64,000 nt of DNA from JBNKWA01 sp050299555 (GTDB lineage: Bacteria > Pseudomonadota > Alphaproteobacteria > Rhodobacterales > Rhodobacteraceae), in assembly GCA_050299555.1 (NCBI GenBank), contig JBNKWA010000019.1, forward strand, positions 20,699 through 84,698, given 5' to 3'. The translations under genes were made by a program, and so were the position numbers. Under the pieces are notes generated by a model that did not search any database, was not told where the DNA came from, and saw only the letters and a list, made by a program, of their open reading frames with translations. Positions 60,156-64,000 of the stretch are shown here, in pieces. Each line of letters begins with the position of its first letter. The first letter of the stretch is position 1.

Positions 60156-60263
60156 GAGCAAAAACGGATCAGATTGAAACAATCTGATCCTAGGATTTTG
60201 CTCAGCCGTTGAACTGGACCAAAATCCTTTTTCAGACCGATTCAGGTCGAAACGGTTTTGGTC
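60156..60263. repeat. Two adjacent long palindromes (alphaproteobacterial intergenic-element type)
   Basis: The first (60156-60203) has outer arms GAGCAAAA/TTTTGCTC and inner arms GGATCAGATTG/CAATCTGATCC around AAA. The second (60217-60263) has GACCAAAA/TTTTGGTC outside and GACC/GGTC inside. They are much more AT-rich than the surroundings. Sequences like the first are widespread in alphaproteobacterial intergenic regions (RIME-like elements), from general knowledge. They could end the OmpA-like transcript. Confidence 0.75.
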
Positions 60264-60313
60264 TAGTGCGTCGGCGCGCGGGATGGAAGCGGTTGCGTGC
60301 AAGGCGGGCGGGG

Positions 60314-62851
60314 TCAGTTTCCGGCCAGGCCCTCGGGGCGCGGTTTCGGCCAGATCGGCGGCTCGCCGGTGATCACCACCACCGCCGGCACCTCCTCGGG
60401 CTCGGGGCCGCCGGTGGCGCGGGCGCCGGCGGCGATCTCGTCCGGCAGGGTGTCCGCGGTCGCGGCTTCGGTCTCATCCGGCGTGGTGGCCGGATCGCCG
60501 TCGGCCTGCCGGTCGGCGGCAACGCCGATCTGCGGCAGGCGGCGGCGCCGGGGTGTGAGGTTTGCGGTCTCGGGCTCGGCCGCCGTCTCAGTATCCGCGG
60601 CCTCGGCCGTGGTGTCGGCATTCACGGCCTCCGTCGCTTCGGCCGTAGTGTCGGCCTCCGCCGTTTCGGCCGCCGCGTCGGGGTCGGGAGTGTCGGCGCT
60701 TTCGGCCACGTCGCCGGCCACGTCACCGGTGGCCACGTCGCCGCTGCCGGCTGTTGCCGGTTCGGTGTCGTCGCCCCCGGCGTCGCCGGTCTGTGTTTCG
60801 CTCGCCGGGGCGTCGGCCTCGCCTTCGCTCCCGTCTTCGCCCCCGCCTTCGCCCCCGTCGGTTCCGTCGCCCGCCTCGGCGCCGTCTCCGTCCGCCGGCG
60901 CTTCCGCCCCCGTAGCGCCCTCGGCGGCGGGGCTGGTGGCGGTGTCGTCCGAAAGCAGGCGGAACTCGATGCGGCGGTTGCGGGCGCGGCCCTCCTCGGT
61001 GCCGTTGTCGGCGATGGGCTCGCTTTCGCCATAGCCCTTGGCGATCATGAAGACGGTGTCGAGCCCGCGCTGCAGCAGCGCGTCCACCACCGCGTCGGCG
61101 CGGGTCTGGCTGAGGGCGAGGTTGCCGCCCTCGCTGCCCTGGCTGTCGGTATGGCCGGCGATCTCGAACCGGGCGCCGGGGCAGGCGCGCAGGATGTTGG
61201 TGATGTCGTCGAGCAGGCCGAGGCTGTCGGCGGCGATGCTGCTCTTGCCGGGCTCGAAGCCGATCTGGGCGGCGTCGAGCAGGGCCGCGATCTGGCGCGC
61301 GCACTGGCCATAGGCGACCCGGGCGGTCACCGGTTTCAGCGCCGGGTCGACGGTGATGTCGATCTCGGGTCTGATGCCGTTGCCGAGCCTGGCGCCCAGC
61401 AGGACCCGGACCTGCTCCTCGGCGTCTTCGGTGGCGGTCTTGCCGATCAGGGTGAGGCGATCCGGGGCGACGGTCAGCGCACCGCTGTGCAGCAGCGACA
61501 GCGCCTCGAGCCCGGCCAGCACCCGGGCCGACCAGCCGGTGGGCAGATCGGGACGGATCTCGGTCTCGACGGTGATATCGCTGGCGCCGAAGCGGGCCCG
61601 GGTGAAGGCGGTGAAGGCGTTGCGGGCGATGGCGTCGCCGACGTCGCCTTTCAGCCTGACGGTGGAATCGGGAGAGCGGCTGGCGGTGAAGGCCGGCGGT
61701 GGCGGCGCGTCGGCGTCGGTGACCGGCGCTGGCGGCGGCACCGGGGTCAGCGAGAAGATCCCCGGCAGCGCGGTGCCGAGCTCGACCGCCGCGGCGGTGA
61801 ACGCGTCCGGGTCGATGCCGGGCGCGCCGGTCAGGGTGATGTCGGTGCTGGCCATGTCGAGGCTGCCGGTACCGATGCCGGTCAGCGCCCCGAGACCGGC
61901 CGCGACCGCCGCCGCCCAGTCCGGCGAGGGAGCGCCGAGGCCGATGGCGCAGTCGATGGTGCCGACGCCGCCGGCGGCCCTGACGGCGCCGAGGATGGTG
62001 TCGCGCTGATCTTCGGTCTCGGCGCTGCAGGCGGTCACCTCGAGCCGGCCTCCGGCGTCGCGGCTGGCGGCGAAGGCGAAGGGGGCGATCACCGGCCGCG
62101 GCGCCTGCAACGCCAGATCGAGCCGGATGCCCTGGGGCGCGGCGGCGGCGAGTTCGTCGGTCAGCCGCCGGGCGGTGGCCTGGTCGGGCAGGGTCGCGGT
62201 GATGGTCACCGCATCGGGGCGCACCGAGATCTTCGACTGCTCCAGCTTCTCCAGCGCGGTCAGGGCGAAGGCGATGGCCAGGTGCCAGCCCGGCGGCGGG
62301 TCGAAGGCGGCGCCCTCGAGCATGTCGGTGACCGCGCCGGGAGCCAGCGCCTCGGCCCGGGCGGCGATCTCGTCGCGGCTTTCGCCGGCCGGCACCAGCC
62401 CGGCCACTGACAGCGTTTCGCCGCGGCGCAAGAGATCGAGGGTGAAGACGGGCGGCACGACGGCGCTGTCGTTGCGGACCGTGATGGCATCGGTCAGCCG
62501 TTCGGCCGGGAGCAGCTCGGTCACCGCCTCGATGGCGGCGATGCGCTGGCCCTCGTCCGGGGCTTCGCCCCCGAGCGTGACCCGCATGCCGTCGGTCTCG
62601 ACGCGGGCCCAGTCGCTGCCGGTGGCGGTGAGCGCCGAGCCGAGCGCCTCCTGGGTGCTCTGCTCGACCCAGGTGACGGCGCGGGCCGCGGTGTACCAGC
62701 TGCCGGCGGCGACGGCGACGGCGGCGAGGGCGGCAAAGATCGCCGCGGGGCGCTTGATCCCGCCGGCCGGGGGCCGGTCGGCGCCGGCGCGCAGGAACCC
62801 GGGGACCTGCGGACGGTGGCCGGCAAGCGGCGGGGTGAATCGTCGGCTCAT
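60314..62851 (-). CDS. Inner-membrane-anchored OmpA-domain protein with acidic tail
   Basis: The 845-residue product has a cytoplasmic N-terminus of about 35 residues, one membrane helix (about 36-60), a periplasmic region with BON-like repeated alpha/beta units (about 60-500), an OmpA peptidoglycan-binding domain (about 520-632, AGHTDSQGSEGGNLALSQTRADAVVDALL, RARNRRIEFRLL) and a low-complexity acidic Ala/Thr/Glu/Asp tail of some 200 residues ending in a short conserved-looking segment. It should link inner membrane to cell wall. The start overlaps the ubiA stop (ATGA). Confidence 0.88.
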   Translation of the reverse strand: MSRRFTPPLAGHRPQVPGFLRAGADRPPAGGIKRPAAIFAALAAVAVAAGSWYTAARAVTWVEQSTQEALGSALTATGSDWARVETDGMRVTLGGEAPDEGQRIAAIEAVTELLPAERLTDAITVRNDSAVVPPVFTLDLLRRGETLSVAGLVPAGESRDEIAARAEALAPGAVTDMLEGAAFDPPPGWHLAIAFALTALEKLEQSKISVRPDAVTITATLPDQATARRLTDELAAAAPQGIRLDLALQAPRPVIAPFAFAASRDAGGRLEVTACSAETEDQRDTILGAVRAAGGVGTIDCAIGLGAPSPDWAAAVAAGLGALTGIGTGSLDMASTDITLTGAPGIDPDAFTAAAVELGTALPGIFSLTPVPPPAPVTDADAPPPPAFTASRSPDSTVRLKGDVGDAIARNAFTAFTRARFGASDITVETEIRPDLPTGWSARVLAGLEALSLLHSGALTVAPDRLTLIGKTATEDAEEQVRVLLGARLGNGIRPEIDITVDPALKPVTARVAYGQCARQIAALLDAAQIGFEPGKSSIAADSLGLLDDITNILRACPGARFEIAGHTDSQGSEGGNLALSQTRADAVVDALLQRGLDTVFMIAKGYGESEPIADNGTEEGRARNRRIEFRLLSDDTATSPAAEGATGAEAPADGDGAEAGDGTDGGEGGGEDGSEGEADAPASETQTGDAGGDDTEPATAGSGDVATGDVAGDVAESADTPDPDAAAETAEADTTAEATEAVNADTTAEAADTETAAEPETANLTPRRRRLPQIGVAADRQADGDPATTPDETEAATADTLPDEIAAGARATGGPEPEEVPAVVVITGEPPIWPKPRPEGLAGN

Positions 62852-63855
62852 GTGGCGAGCCCTAGCAGCGTCGCGGCCAGGAACGCCAGTGCCGGGACCA
62901 GTCCGGTGGTGCGGTTGGCGCGGAAGAGCGCAAGGCATCCCTCGGCGTCGTCGATGTCGAGGCGGCCGAGCTGCCAGGTCAGGTGCCAGCCGAAGCCCCA
63001 GACGCCGCTGAGCGCAACGATCAGCGCCAGCGCGTTGCCGCCGGGGCCGATGGCGGCGATCACCGCCAGCCCCATCAGCGACACCGAAGCCACCAGAAAG
63101 CCGAACAGCCAGCGCGGCGTCGCGGCGCCGAACAGGCGCGCCGTGGACTTGACGCCGATCAGCGCGTCATCCTCGCGGTCCTGGTGGGCGTAGATGGTAT
63201 CATAGAACAGGGTCCAGGCGATGCCGGCGGCGTAGAGCAGCACCGGCGGCGCCGCCAGGCTGCCGGTATGGGCGGTCCAGGCCAGCAGCGCGCCCCAGTT
63301 GAAGGCGAGGCCGAGAAAGACCTGCGGCCACCAGGTGAAGCGCTTGGCGAAGGGGTAGATGGCGACCAGCGCCAGCGAGGCGATGCCGAGAAGGATCGCG
63401 GCCGGGCGGAAGGTGAACAGGATCAGCGCCGCGACCAGCGCCTGCACCGCCATCCAGACCAGCGCCTGGCGCGGGGTGACCTGGCCCGAGGGCAGCGGCC
63501 GCGAGCGGGTGCGGGCGACGCTGCCGTCGATGTCGCGGTCGGTGAGGTCGTTCCAGGTGCAGCCGGCACCGCGCATCAAAAAGGCGCCGATGCCGCAGCC
63601 AAGGGCGATCCAGAGGTCGGTGGGCGACAGGCTGCCGGGGTCGGCGGCGAGCGCCAGCCCGAGGCCCCACCAGCAGGGCAGCAGCAACAGCCAGGTGCCG
63701 ATCGGCCGGTCGGCGCGGCTGAGCCGGAGATAGGGCCGGGTCGTCGGCGGCGCGAAACGGTCGACCCAGTTCCGCGGTACCGCGTCGGCGACGCGGCCGT
63801 CCGCCGGACGGTCGGACCGGGCGAAGGACAGGGGCGGCGACTCGGGCTGCGGCAT
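62848..63855 (-). CDS. ubiA: 4-hydroxybenzoate octaprenyltransferase
   Basis: UbiA prenylates 4-hydroxybenzoate in ubiquinone synthesis. The 335-residue membrane protein has eight or nine helices and both Asp-rich motifs: NDLTDRDIDGSVARTRSRPLPSG (about 103-125) and YAHQDREDDALIGVKSTARLFG. The N-terminal 35 residues before the first helix are longer and more polar than in E. coli. It is co-translated with the OmpA-like gene. Confidence 0.95.
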   Translation of the reverse strand: MPQPESPPLSFARSDRPADGRVADAVPRNWVDRFAPPTTRPYLRLSRADRPIGTWLLLLPCWWGLGLALAADPGSLSPTDLWIALGCGIGAFLMRGAGCTWNDLTDRDIDGSVARTRSRPLPSGQVTPRQALVWMAVQALVAALILFTFRPAAILLGIASLALVAIYPFAKRFTWWPQVFLGLAFNWGALLAWTAHTGSLAAPPVLLYAAGIAWTLFYDTIYAHQDREDDALIGVKSTARLFGAATPRWLFGFLVASVSLMGLAVIAAIGPGGNALALIVALSGVWGFGWHLTWQLGRLDIDDAEGCLALFRANRTTGLVPALAFLAATLLGLAT

Positions 63856-64000
63856 GGCGGCGATCTTATGGCAGGGTTTCCCGGGGCGTTATGGAGCAAA
63901 CGCACCAGCAGCGCCAGCGGCAGGGGCGTCGCAGCCGGGGCGATGGCGCCGGCCCGCGCGGCGAGACTTGCGGGTGGGCCGAGGCTGTCGTCGGCGGAAC
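63856..64000 (-). other. Window edge; possible 3' part of another - strand gene
   Basis: One - strand frame is open from the window edge with GC-rich third positions (ASLAARAGAIAPAATPLPLALLVRLLHNA) but runs on into the ubiA start without a sensible stop. I cannot tell whether it is a real, perhaps frameshifted, gene end or chance. No RNA gene is seen. Confidence 0.25.

Noticed and set aside
60209..62410. 733-codon + strand frame across the OmpA-like gene
   Set aside because: The Gly/Arg/Val-rich composition reflects the complementary strand of an Ala/Asp/Glu-rich coding region.

Overview
The window is a stretch of high-GC alphaproteobacterial chromosome, most likely from the Rhodobacterales (Rhodobacteraceae/Paracoccaceae). 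The gene content and order point there: lgt-midA-pgeF, a UbiK/BMFP gene divergent from lgt, comF-grxC-nitrilase divergent from an NDUFAF5-type methyltransferase, pgsA-moaD-moaE near uvrC, smpB near dapA, and a fused exosortase/EpsI gene in an exopolysaccharide cluster. The genus cannot be settled from the sequence. I saw no rRNA, tRNA, prophage, CRISPR array or intact insertion sequence. About 60 protein genes are supported. Layout: 0-9 kb carries dapA, an SbmA/BacA peptide importer, a HugZ-like heme-family protein, smpB, a LacI regulator with an M24 peptidase, a DUF1003 protein and a second, ligand-poor M24 protein. 8.3-11.1 kb is the lgt-midA-pgeF operon. 11.2-14.1 kb holds ubiK, a periplasmic Cache-like protein and a chemoreceptor. 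These are followed by a 54-bp tandem repeat and a wrecked IS5-type transposase. 14.8-20 kb has a CAP-domain lipoprotein, a Tat-exported L,D-transpeptidase, a YjbF-YjbH exopolysaccharide export pair and an SDR protein. 20-26.4 kb has a TPR protein, queG, a membrane-anchored receiver-like protein, nadR, mtnP, a flavin reductase and a GNAT enzyme. 27-31.3 kb has hemH, the NDUFAF5-like gene, comF, grxC, a nitrilase and a MarR regulator. 31.5-42.2 kb is the exosortase-linked exopolysaccharide cluster: secretion ATPase, Wzz-like chain-length protein, BY-kinase-like ATPase, exosortase-EpsI fusion, beta-barrel, export protein, TPR lipoprotein and ExoY-type priming sugar transferase. 42.3-49.9 kb has an acyl/oxalyl-CoA ligase with a ketopantoate-reductase-like protein, glpD, mutL and rmuC. 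50-64 kb has an aldo/keto reductase, DUF3422, an S49 peptidase with a 62-residue zinc-ribbon-like protein, uvrC, a methyltransferase, hemolysin III, pgsA-moaD-moaE, a TM/coiled-coil protein, an inner-membrane OmpA-like protein and ubiA. The most unusual content is intergenic. Three long gaps (about 0.9-1.6, 26.4-26.9 and 49.9-50.35 kb) carry alternating arrays of two repeat types. Type A is a unit of about 67 bp bounded by GTCCCCA and TGGGGAC and containing the dyad GTCCCCATGGGGAC. Type B is an imperfect palindrome whose apical loop is a four-tract, single-nucleotide-loop G-quadruplex/i-motif sequence. Solitary type-B copies sit at 51.6, 56.55 and 59.65 kb. Nearly all copies lie between convergently transcribed genes, and two of the arrays or copies border opposite-strand gene pairs that separate neighbours usually found together (dapA/smpB and uvrC/pgsA). 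I did not recognise this composite repeat family; it is the best candidate here for something undescribed.
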